A stretch of DNA of 64,000 bases from the NCBI GenBank assembly GCA_963676415.1, contig OY781097.1:1674001-1738000 (forward strand). Direction: 5' to 3'. The notes beneath the pieces were generated by a model. That model was given only the letters and a program-made list of their open reading frames with translations, was not told where the DNA came from and ran no database searches. Positions 7,526-15,311 of the stretch are shown one piece after another. How positions within the stretch are numbered: the first letter of the stretch is position 1; each line of letters begins with the position of its first letter. This stretch comes from G963662905 sp963676415. GTDB lineage: Bacteria; Bacteroidota; Bacteroidia; Bacteroidales; WRLA01. Position numbers and translations under genes: made by a program.

Positions 7526-10500
7526 ATGAACCATTTAAAAAATTGGATGGCATTAATGGCCTTTTTGCTGTTGATGCCCGCACTTAAGGCGCAGAACGAC
7601 ACCATTTGGGTGCAAACTTTAACCTTTGATTCCATCACAACGCGCCGGGGCATCTGGGATTTCCCGGAAGAAGAAACCTACCGGAAAATACTGATGTATT
7701 ATACCCTGAAATGCGACCCCCAGACGACGCATGATAAATACGATTGCGGAGAGTGGGACTACCTGACTTATTCGGATGTTTTTGAACATACAGGAATTAT
7801 GGATTCCACGCTCTACCATCAGGCTTCCTTCAGCCTGCTCAACGGACAAAGTTTTGATTCTTTGGAATTGACAGAACAGGAGCTTTATTATTGGGCGGGC
7901 TTTGATCAAAAACATGCCTCATTTGCCGATACGGTTTCCATTGAAGAAGCCCTGATAGGAAGTGGGGCGATGTCAAATGCAAACATCCTGAAAAGCGGAC
8001 TGACCGACAGCCGCATGCAGTTTATCTATAAGGCGGAAGAGCTTTCTGCAGCCGGACTGACGGCAGGAAGCATTAACAGTATTGCCTTGTTTGCCGACAT
8101 CAGTGAACCGCTTGTTTTAGAACGTTTGAGGATTGGGGTGAAGCAGGTTTCCTTTACTGAAATGTCGCCGGCTTTGCTCGTGCATGATGCGCAAATTGTA
8201 TTTTTCGACAGCCTGTATCTCGAAAACAGCGGCGAAGTTGCACTTACTTTCCATGAGGCTTTTGATTGGGACGGAAGCTCTAATATTCTCCTTGACCTGA
8301 GTTTTGAATATGATGGAAACGAAGGCGCTTCCGTCAGCCTGCAAGCTGATGATGCCGGTTTCAACAGTGGAATCAGTACGGCCAAAGATGATTATTGCCT
8401 CCGTTTTGATGGCGGTGCAGATTATGCAGCCCTGGAAGATGGCGTTTATTTCAATGGTGATTTTTCCATTGAAGCCTGGATCAACAAAAACGGGAATACC
8501 AACTGGAGCCGCCTCATTGATTTTGGCAATGGCCCGGCCTCGGATAATGTTATTTTGGCCTTGTCGCAGGCCACATCAGGCAAAATGAACATGACGGTTT
8601 ATCATGGCGGAACAAGCAAAGGATTTACAACAGATGAAGCTGTGCCGATGAATGGCTGGAACCATGTGGCTATGACCATGTGGAACAATATTGGCAAATT
8701 CTACCTCAATGGTGAAGTCTTTAAAATGGGTCTGCTCCAGGAGCCAAAAGACACCATCAGGGAAAACTGCTATATCGGGCGCAGCAACTGGACAAATGAT
8801 AAATACGCCAAGGCTAAAATTGATGAACTCCGTATTTATAATTATGCGCGCGAACCAGAAGAAATCATAGCTGAAATGCATACAGAACTGTCTGATCCTG
8901 AAATCTATCCAGGGCTGATTGCCTATTACGATTTCAATGAAGGCGAAGGAAATATGATTCATGACCGAAGTGCTGTTTCTTACGACGGACAAAGCCTTGG
9001 GTATCCCGATTGGCACCGCACTCCTGGGCATCAGCGTTACTCGGGTTTTGCGCAGGACAATATGCGGCCAAAAGTGAGCTTCCGCCACATTGAAAGCTCT
9101 GCTTTGGATGTAGTTGGTTATCTCTCAAAGGACAAGCAAAAGGCAGCGCCAACACAGCTGAAGGTTTTTGAAAATGATGACGATCCTACGATCCCTAATG
9201 ATACCATAGAAGTTTATCCCGGAGGGTGGCAGTACGTGTACCGGAACGGTGAAAAAGCGGATTCCGTTTTTTATACGGTCGGGGACGTGCTCTACAAGCA
9301 GATGATCCCTTATTATGGCGAACCGTTTGAAATTATGAACCAATGGGAAATTGGACGGTTTATTACGCCTTATGGCATCAATCTGAGCCTCGGAAGTGGA
9401 TTTACTTGGATTTATGATGTAACGGATTACGTGCATCTCCTTCAAGGCGAAGTAGAGTTCAGCGCAGGAAACCAGCAGGAACTGATCGATGTGAAATTTG
9501 CATTGATCAAAGGGATACCACCGAGAGATGTAATTGATATCAAACGACCGTGGGGGCCGCGTTCATCGCAGTTGTATAAAAATCTGGATAATGATGTTGT
9601 GATGTTTGACACTTTGCTAAATGTTAATGAAAATACGCAGCAGATAAAAATGATTACGCGCCTTACCGGACATGGCCACAACAGCAATAATGGCGAATAT
9701 CCACATTGCTGCGAATGGAAAGACAATACACATTATTTAATGGTAAATGGTGTGGACAATGCCGATTGGCATATCTGGCAAACCCACGACTGCGCGCTGA
9801 ATCCTGTGTATCCGCAGGGAGGAACCTGGAACGGAAGCCGCGAAGGATGGTGCCCCGGTGACCGAGTGAAAGACTGGGAATTTGAAATAGGGAACCAAAT
9901 CCAAAATGGACAAATTTCTGTGGATTACGACATCACGCCAGTGCCCGAAAGTAATCAGGGTATGGGAAACGGCAATTATGTGATGGCGTTTCATTTGGTG
10001 GAATATGGCGCATCCACTTTTGATGTTGATGCCGAAGTTTATGATGTGATTACACCAAACGATCAGGAATATTACAGCCGCAAAAATCCAATTTGCGCGA
10101 ACCCGAAAGTCAAAATCCGCAATAATGGAATTACGGAATTGACCACCCTGACAATAACTTATGGAATTAGTGGCCGTGAACCTTTGAGTTATAACTGGAC
10201 AGGTAATCTGGCGCCAAATCATTATGAAACGATTACGCTGCCGGTAGCGAGCGAAGAATTTTGGATGGGAGACGGACAGAACCTTTTTACCGTAAACCTT
10301 AGCCGGCCCAATGGCCAGGCAGATGATTATGCGGATAATGATAGCTATACAACTCATTTTACCGTACCCGACCTCTATAGTGAGGATTTGGTATTGCACC
10401 TGAAAATGAACAAGCAGCCTTATCGCTACAGCATTATCATAAAAGACATCAATAATGAAGAGGTGTATAGCCGCACAGGAATGCAGGCCGATTTGCTTTA

Positions 10501-10969
10501 TACAGATACACTTAATTTTACTGATGGTTGCTATACCCTTGAGCTTATCGATAGCGAAGGAATGGGATTGTCGTACTGGGCTTATCCCGCTCAAGGAAGC
10601 GGCTACCTGCGCATTTTTGATACAGATGGCAACCGTCTGAAGAATTTTAACGGCGATTTTGGGCGCTCCATCCGTTATTCGTTCAACCTGGGCAATACAA
10701 CATTCATAAAAGAGCCCAATCTGGATCGTGAAATTACGCTCTATCCAAATCCCGCCAGCAATATGCTGAATATCCGCGCCAGGCTTTTTGAAGGCGCAAC
10801 AAACATTACCGCCTGGGATTATCTGGGCAAAAATGTGGGCGAATGGAATTTTAAAACCAATGACCGGCTGAGCGAAGTAATCAATATATCTTCCTGGGCG
10901 CCGGGAATTTACCTATTCCGCATCAGTAACGGCACTTTTACCGAAACCAAAAAAATTATGGTCCGATAA
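7526..10969 (+). CDS. Secreted PNGase F-like protein with LamG insert and T9SS sorting domain
   Basis: A 1147-aa exported protein. Signal peptide at residues 1-22 (ends ALKAQ). The segment ILMYYTLKCDP...DCGEWDYLTY (about residues 55-80) is characteristic of N-terminal parts of PNGase F-related Bacteroidota proteins. A concanavalin/LamG-type lectin domain lies at about residues 287-452 (LRFDGGADY...FSIEAWINK...IDELRIYNYA). The PNGase F C-terminal-like region, about 640-835, holds RLTGHGHNSNNGEYPHCCEW. A C-terminal T9SS tail from about 1068 begins EITLYPNPAS and ends TKKIMVR. PNGase F cleaves N-glycans from Asn, so the protein may deglycosylate host or algal glycoproteins; the substrate is inference. 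Single gene with its own terminator. Confidence 0.85.
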   Translation: MNHLKNWMALMAFLLLMPALKAQNDTIWVQTLTFDSITTRRGIWDFPEEETYRKILMYYTLKCDPQTTHDKYDCGEWDYLTYSDVFEHTGIMDSTLYHQASFSLLNGQSFDSLELTEQELYYWAGFDQKHASFADTVSIEEALIGSGAMSNANILKSGLTDSRMQFIYKAEELSAAGLTAGSINSIALFADISEPLVLERLRIGVKQVSFTEMSPALLVHDAQIVFFDSLYLENSGEVALTFHEAFDWDGSSNILLDLSFEYDGNEGASVSLQADDAGFNSGISTAKDDYCLRFDGGADYAALEDGVYFNGDFSIEAWINKNGNTNWSRLIDFGNGPASDNVILALSQATSGKMNMTVYHGGTSKGFTTDEAVPMNGWNHVAMTMWNNIGKFYLNGEVFKMGLLQEPKDTIRENCYIGRSNWTNDKYAKAKIDELRIYNYAREPEEIIAEMHTELSDPEIYPGLIAYYDFNEGEGNMIHDRSAVSYDGQSLGYPDWHRTPGHQRYSGFAQDNMRPKVSFRHIESSALDVVGYLSKDKQKAAPTQLKVFENDDDPTIPNDTIEVYPGGWQYVYRNGEKADSVFYTVGDVLYKQMIPYYGEPFEIMNQWEIGRFITPYGINLSLGSGFTWIYDVTDYVHLLQGEVEFSAGNQQELIDVKFALIKGIPPRDVIDIKRPWGPRSSQLYKNLDNDVVMFDTLLNVNENTQQIKMITRLTGHGHNSNNGEYPHCCEWKDNTHYLMVNGVDNADWHIWQTHDCALNPVYPQGGTWNGSREGWCPGDRVKDWEFEIGNQIQNGQISVDYDITPVPESNQGMGNGNYVMAFHLVEYGASTFDVDAEVYDVITPNDQEYYSRKNPICANPKVKIRNNGITELTTLTITYGISGREPLSYNWTGNLAPNHYETITLPVASEEFWMGDGQNLFTVNLSRPNGQADDYADNDSYTTHFTVPDLYSEDLVLHLKMNKQPYRYSIIIKDINNEEVYSRTGMQADLLYTDTLNFTDGCYTLELIDSEGMGLSYWAYPAQGSGYLRIFDTDGNRLKNFNGDFGRSIRYSFNLGNTTFIKEPNLDREITLYPNPASNMLNIRARLFEGATNITAWDYLGKNVGEWNFKTNDRLSEVINISSWAPGIYLFRISNGTFTETKKIMVR

Positions 10970-10992
10970 ACGGCCTTTCCTTTATTGAAGAC

Positions 10993-11026
10993 CGCCTGCT
11001 TGGGACAGCTGAGCAGGTGTTTTCTT
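10993..11026 (+). terminator. Probable terminator after the PNGase F-like gene
   Basis: CCTGCT / AGCAGG hairpin with an 11-base loop, followed by GTTTTCTT. Moderate T run. Confidence 0.5.
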
Positions 11027-11134
11027 GGTGTGTTTATTTACAAAATTGGTGTAATATCTTGGAGCGCATAATTATTTAATACCTGTCCATAATATCCTGA
11101 TTTTGGTTCAGTGTATTTAGCCTGCTCTATTCAT

Positions 11135-11217
11135 AAAATGCAAACAAAATATTGTAAGCAGCTAAAAATCATGTGTTTACTAATTATATATCCTAAAATT
11201 GAATTTGTTTGCATTTT
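11135..11217. repeat. Perfect 14-base inverted repeat in a large intergenic gap
   Basis: AAAATGCAAACAAA at 11135-11148 is mirrored by TTTGTTTGCATTTT at 11204-11217, with 55 bases between. It lies in the roughly 900-base stretch 10970-11874, which otherwise holds only the doubtful small ORF at 11514. It could be a large hairpin, a regulatory site, or the ends of a small decayed element. Confidence 0.5.
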
Positions 11218-11513
11218 GCATTGCATTAAATCAGGCCATCTTCTTCGTTGCTAAATCTTTGAAATAGGCGACTATATCTTCAGCTTTAGATACCTCACAT
11301 CTGACCTGAATTTAAAGCATGAATAAAGCAGGTTAGGGACGAGGCTTTCTTCCGAAAGCTTTAGGAATTGAAAATAAGGAGTCCCTGAAGTTTCGGGAGA
11401 CATTATGGGCAGGAACTATTTAGACCACATTTAAATAAATTAACTTTTTTAATCTTAATATACATTATTTCAAAATACTGCGTTTTGCAAATGAGCCATA
11501 ATTATGAAATAAG

Positions 11514-11729
11514 ATGAGCGCAGAAAGAACAGACAGGGAACATGGCGATGCGGGTATATTAAAAAGCTTTATAAAAGAGGGTTTGGAATATAAAGATTAT
11601 AATAGCAATTATTTGTGTTCCGCCAACAGAAAAAGCATTAATACGGTTGCAGTCAATTTGCCAAAAGTGCAATACGAGCAAAACAAGCCTGTATATACAC
11701 AGAAGAACAGGGTCTATTCTGATTCCTGA
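11514..11729 (+). CDS. Doubtful small hypothetical protein (71 aa)
   Basis: A 71-aa reading frame in the 10970-11874 gap with no signal peptide, membrane segment or motif I recognise. Codon use is not obviously wrong for the region, but I see no TAnnTTTG box in front of it and it has no family resemblance. It may be chance. Reported so the gap is not silent. Confidence 0.22.
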   Translation: MSAERTDREHGDAGILKSFIKEGLEYKDYNSNYLCSANRKSINTVAVNLPKVQYEQNKPVYTQKNRVYSDS

Positions 11730-11764
11730 TAATCCGCGTATAGAACCTTATTTACAAGGAATTA

Positions 11765-11781
11765 TTACAAAATATTTGTAA
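11765..11781. promoter_or_regulatory. Palindrome upstream of the hydrogenase operon (candidate operator)
   Basis: TTACAAA-ATA-TTTGTAA, a perfect 7+3+7 palindrome 94 bases before the first operon gene. The dyad size fits a homodimeric helix-turn-helix regulator such as Crp/Fnr types; the regulator is not identified. No TAnnTTTG box is evident in front of 11875. Confidence 0.4.
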
Positions 11782-11874
11782 ATATGGTTTTTGAATATCA
11801 TTATTATTTTAAAATCCTCTTTTTCGTTATAAGAATCATTCTATGCATTCACAGGGATTATCAAACTAAGCATT

Positions 11875-12144
11875 ATGAAAAAAGATCAAATCGTAATATG
11901 TCTTGGTAGCAGTTGCTACAGGAGGGGAAACCAGAAAGTGTTGGAAATTGTGAAAAGCTGGTTGAAAGAAAAGGGGCTGGAAGAGAGCACAGATTTCAGG
12001 GGACAGCTTTGTTCCGGTAATTGTGCTCATGGGCCGATTATAAAAATCAATGGAAAAACCGAACATGAAATCGGGAAAGATTCTATTGTTCACATTCTGG
12101 AACAGCATTTTGCTGAAAAACTCAAAAGCATGACAGATGAATAA
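11875..12144 (+). CDS. Thioredoxin-like [2Fe-2S] ferredoxin, hydrogenase-linked
   Basis: An 89-aa protein of the thioredoxin-like [2Fe-2S] ferredoxin type, related to the C-terminal part of NuoE/HydC. Its four cysteines fall as C-x4-C (CLGSSC, residues 9-14) and C-x3-C (CSGNC), the family's cluster ligands. It is the first gene of the hydrogenase operon and its stop overlaps the next start by 8 bases, so it is probably translationally coupled. Likely role: passing electrons to or from the sensory hydrogenase downstream. Confidence 0.85.
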   Translation: MKKDQIVICLGSSCYRRGNQKVLEIVKSWLKEKGLEESTDFRGQLCSGNCAHGPIIKINGKTEHEIGKDSIVHILEQHFAEKLKSMTDE

Positions 12145-13858
12145 AATGCAGGCCATTTTTACGGAAAAAAACAATTGTCAGGACTGCTATAAATGTGTAC
12201 GCCGCTGCCCGGTGAAAGCCATTAAAATTGAAAGCCAGCGTGCGTCGGTAATGGACGATCTGTGCATTTATTGTGGCGTTTGTGTAGAAGTTTGTCCGGC
12301 AGGGGCCAAGAAAATCCGCAACGACCTGAATTCCGCTCGATATCTGATGCGCTCCGGAAAAAAAGTAATCCTGAGCATGGCTCCTTCCTGGCCACTGGCA
12401 TTCAATGATTATACGGACGGCCAGCTTTTGCAGGCCATAAAGCAGCTGGGATTTTATGCTGTATCAGAAACCGCGCTTGGTGCCGAACTGCACAGCCGTG
12501 AAGCAGCAAAAATTTTGAAGGAAAATCAGCAATCACTTTGGTTGTCGTCCTGTTGCCCGACCGTTGTTCAGTTGATTCAGAAATTTTACCCCCAGCACCT
12601 CAAACATATTATGCCATTGCAAAGTCCGATGCAATTGCATGCCCGTTATTTGAAACAAATTTATGGTGCAGATACTGCCGTGATTTTTGCTGGCCCCTGC
12701 ATCGCCAAGAAGAAAGAAATTGAAGAAGCCGAAAACTGCACTGATGTAGCCTTGACTTTCGATGTTTTGCGCTCCTGGCTGGAGGACGAAGCCCTGATTC
12801 CTGATTTTCTTGAAAAGCCGCAAAACCATGCTTCGGGGCAAAGGAATCGCGAATCAGCTTTATATCCCGTTGATGGTGGAATGATTGCCGGCCTGAAATC
12901 AGGAAGCGGTGTGGTTGAGCAGGAGATGATGACGTTTTCGGGCATTGAGCATGTGCGCAGTATTTTGCATAGCCTGGATGAACTGAAAGACAAAAAGCTG
13001 TTTCTGGAGCTAATGGCCTGTGAAGGGGGCTGCGTTAATGGCCCCGGAAACAAGCGAAAAACCAATACCGCCGCCGCTCGTTTTGAGATTATCAGCCGGA
13101 GGCATTTGCTGGCGGAGGAAAGCATTCCGGAAAACCTTCGTTTAGATGCTTACAGGCAATTTATGCCGGTGGCCTCAAAAACGGAATGGAAGCACAGCGA
13201 GGCAGATATCCGTCGGGCGCTGGCCAGTGTGGATAAACTAAGCCGTGAGGATGAGCTGAATTGCAGTGGCTGTGGTTATCGAAACTGCCGCGATTTTGCC
13301 TGCGCCATGATTGAAGGTAAGGCCGAACGCCAGATGTGCGTTTCCTATATGCGCAAAGTGGCACAGAATAAAGCCTCTGTATTGCTTCAAAAAATCCCTT
13401 ATGGCGTTGTTACTGTGGATGAAAACCTGAACATCGTCGAATCCAATGAGCCTTTTGCCCATATGATTGGCGAGGAAGCCGAACGGATTTTTAATGTAAA
13501 ACCCGGTATGCAGGGCAGTGACCTGAACAAACTGCTCCCTTTTGCCCGCCTGTTCGAAGGGCTGATTTTATCCGGCGAGGAAAGCCTAGGCAAGGACATT
13601 CATTTTAAAAATGATCTTTACCATCTTTCGGTTTTCAGCATCCAGAAACATAAAATCGTTTGTGGTATTTTTCATCGCATCAGCAACCAAAATGGGCTGA
13701 GCAAAGAAATGCACGACCGTGTTTATCAGGCGATTTATGAAAATATGATGACTGCACAGAAAGCGGCCGCACTGCTTGGTGAGAATGCTTCCAAAACGGA
13801 ATTTTTGCTTCAGTCTGTGCTGGAAGCGTCAAAAAACAAAGCGCAAGATGAAGACTAA
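12137..13858 (+). CDS. Sensory-type [FeFe]-hydrogenase with PAS domain (group C-like)
   Basis: A 573-aa protein. Order: two 4Fe-4S sites (CQDCYKCVRRCP near residue 15, CIYCGVCVEVCP near 45); an H-cluster domain with L1 SSCCPT, L2 GPCIAKKKE and L3 MACEGGCVNG; a further Fe-S domain CSGCGYRNC...C at about 377-405; and a PAS domain at about 411-518. All four H-cluster cysteines are present. The Met of the usual MPC motif is Gly here. Extra Fe-S plus PAS domains next to a SpoIIE phosphatase gene match the phosphatase-linked putative H2-sensing group C3 class. Likely role: report H2 or redox state to the phosphatase encoded next. It overlaps both neighbours, so the three are tightly coupled. Catalytic versus sensory use is inference. 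Confidence 0.88.
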   Translation: MNKMQAIFTEKNNCQDCYKCVRRCPVKAIKIESQRASVMDDLCIYCGVCVEVCPAGAKKIRNDLNSARYLMRSGKKVILSMAPSWPLAFNDYTDGQLLQAIKQLGFYAVSETALGAELHSREAAKILKENQQSLWLSSCCPTVVQLIQKFYPQHLKHIMPLQSPMQLHARYLKQIYGADTAVIFAGPCIAKKKEIEEAENCTDVALTFDVLRSWLEDEALIPDFLEKPQNHASGQRNRESALYPVDGGMIAGLKSGSGVVEQEMMTFSGIEHVRSILHSLDELKDKKLFLELMACEGGCVNGPGNKRKTNTAAARFEIISRRHLLAEESIPENLRLDAYRQFMPVASKTEWKHSEADIRRALASVDKLSREDELNCSGCGYRNCRDFACAMIEGKAERQMCVSYMRKVAQNKASVLLQKIPYGVVTVDENLNIVESNEPFAHMIGEEAERIFNVKPGMQGSDLNKLLPFARLFEGLILSGEESLGKDIHFKNDLYHLSVFSIQKHKIVCGIFHRISNQNGLSKEMHDRVYQAIYENMMTAQKAAALLGENASKTEFLLQSVLEASKNKAQDED

Positions 13859-15017
13859 TACAGCCTTTATTGAAATTGAGCATGCCTCTGAGAATAAAAA
13901 GGGGCAAATGGTTTGTGGTGATGTTTTCCTCTCGTGCAAAGTGAAAGAAGAAAAACGGACCATTGCCGTGCTTTCCGATGGTTTGGGCAGTGGCATAAAG
14001 GCAAATGTTCTGGCAACAATGACGGCCAATATGGCCATGAATTTCACATTGCACGACCAGCCTGTTGAGCGATCGGCACGATCAATTATCAATACTTTGC
14101 CCGAAGATCAGGTGCGCAAGATCAGTTATGCCAGTTTCACCATTGTGGATGTGGCACATGATGGGGCAATACGTATTATCGAGTATGGAAATCCACAGTT
14201 TTTTATTTTGCGCAATGGAAACGTGATAATCCCTGAAACCAAAGCAGAAGCAGGAATTCAGGAACTTTTTTCGTACCGCCTGAGCGCAGAACTGGGCGAC
14301 CGTATTATTTTGTTCAGCGATGGTGTAAGCCAATCGGGGATTGGGCAAGCACAAATGCCTTTTGGCTGGGAAGACAGTGGCCTCAAGGATTTCGTAAAGG
14401 ATTATGTGTTGGCATATCCGGATGTTTCGGCCGCGAAACTTAGCCGGCGCATTTTGGCCGAAGCCCTTAAAAATGATGGCTATAAAGCAGCTGATGATAT
14501 TACCTGCGCAGTAATTTATTTCCGTGAACCGCGTAAAATGATGATCATAAGCGGACCGCCTTATACTAAGGAGCATGATAAATTGATGGCAGATACCATT
14601 ACTGAATTTCAGGGAACAAAAATCGTTTGTGGCGGAACAACAGCACAGATTCTGGGACGGGAATTCCAGCGTGAAATTGAAGTTGATATGAACCAAATTG
14701 GTGGTGATCTGCCACCAACAGCCCAAATGGAGGGCGTTGACCTTATTACCGAAGGCATTCTTACCCTCGGTCGTCTGGATCAGTATCTAGAAAAAGGATG
14801 TCCTGAAGACGGCTTATCAAAAAATCCGGCGGCAATGATATTTCACCATTTGATGGAAAATGATGAAATCCGTTTCCTGATCGGAACAAGTATCAATCCC
14901 TCGCATCAGGATCCCGATTTGCCCGAAGAACTGGAAATCCGCAGGAATGTTATAAAAAAAATCGCAGCATGTCTGGAAGAAAAATATCTTAAAGACATCA
15001 AAATCAATTATATATAA
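13848..15017 (+). CDS. SpoIIE/PP2C-type protein phosphatase linked to hydrogenase
   Basis: A 389-aa protein; the ATG at 13848 overlaps the hydrogenase stop by 11 bases and is preferred over an in-frame ATG at 13776. The N-terminal 240 residues are a PP2C/SpoIIE phosphatase with the metal-binding acidic motifs VLSDGLGSG, LFSDGVSQSG and ADDITC. The C-terminal 150 residues (beginning about MMIISGPPYTKEHD) are not a domain I recognise and contain no kinase or HTH motif; they may bind the hydrogenase or a target. Likely role: dephosphorylate a partner, such as an anti-sigma antagonist or a kinase target, in response to the sensory hydrogenase. No anti-sigma factor pair lies in this window, so the target is unknown. 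Confidence 0.85.
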   Translation: MKTNTAFIEIEHASENKKGQMVCGDVFLSCKVKEEKRTIAVLSDGLGSGIKANVLATMTANMAMNFTLHDQPVERSARSIINTLPEDQVRKISYASFTIVDVAHDGAIRIIEYGNPQFFILRNGNVIIPETKAEAGIQELFSYRLSAELGDRIILFSDGVSQSGIGQAQMPFGWEDSGLKDFVKDYVLAYPDVSAAKLSRRILAEALKNDGYKAADDITCAVIYFREPRKMMIISGPPYTKEHDKLMADTITEFQGTKIVCGGTTAQILGREFQREIEVDMNQIGGDLPPTAQMEGVDLITEGILTLGRLDQYLEKGCPEDGLSKNPAAMIFHHLMENDEIRFLIGTSINPSHQDPDLPEELEIRRNVIKKIAACLEEKYLKDIKINYI

Positions 15018-15050
15018 AGATCTCATTCAAGAAGAACAATCAAAATTCTT

Positions 15051-15311
15051 ATGAAAGAAAAGAGCGAAAAAATCCAAATCAGTATTTGTACCGGAACACT
15101 TTGCCATGTAATGGGCGGAAGCAATTTGCCGGGCTTGAAAAGCATTTTACCGGAACAAATTGCCGATAGAGTGGAAATCAGGGGCAGTATTTGCATGGAC
15201 GCCTGTAAGGACAAAAGCAAACAACCTCCTTTCGTGAAAATTGGGGACGAGCTTGTAGAAGCTGCCACTGTTGAAAAAATTATTGCCATCCTCGAAGAGA
15301 AAATAAAATGA
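15051..15311 (+). CDS. Thioredoxin-like [2Fe-2S] ferredoxin, hydrogenase-linked
   Basis: An 86-aa second [2Fe-2S] ferredoxin of the NuoE-C-terminal type, with C-x4-C in ICTGTLC and C-x3-C in CMDAC. It overlaps the following hydrogenase gene by four bases (ATGA), a classic coupled junction. It is distinct in sequence from the 89-aa ferredoxin at 11875, so each hydrogenase of the operon appears to have its own small ferredoxin in front of it. Confidence 0.85.
   Translation: MKEKSEKIQISICTGTLCHVMGGSNLPGLKSILPEQIADRVEIRGSICMDACKDKSKQPPFVKIGDELVEAATVEKIIAILEEKIK

Noticed and set aside
9737..10594. 285-codon minus-strand frame inside the PNGase F-like gene
   Set aside because: Antisense to a well-supported secreted protein; no promoter, motif or sensible protein composition.
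11219..11300. Short minus-strand reading frame ending KDLATKKMA, resembling a transposase end
   Set aside because: Only about 26 codons between stops, no recognisable family motif and no upstream continuation in any frame.
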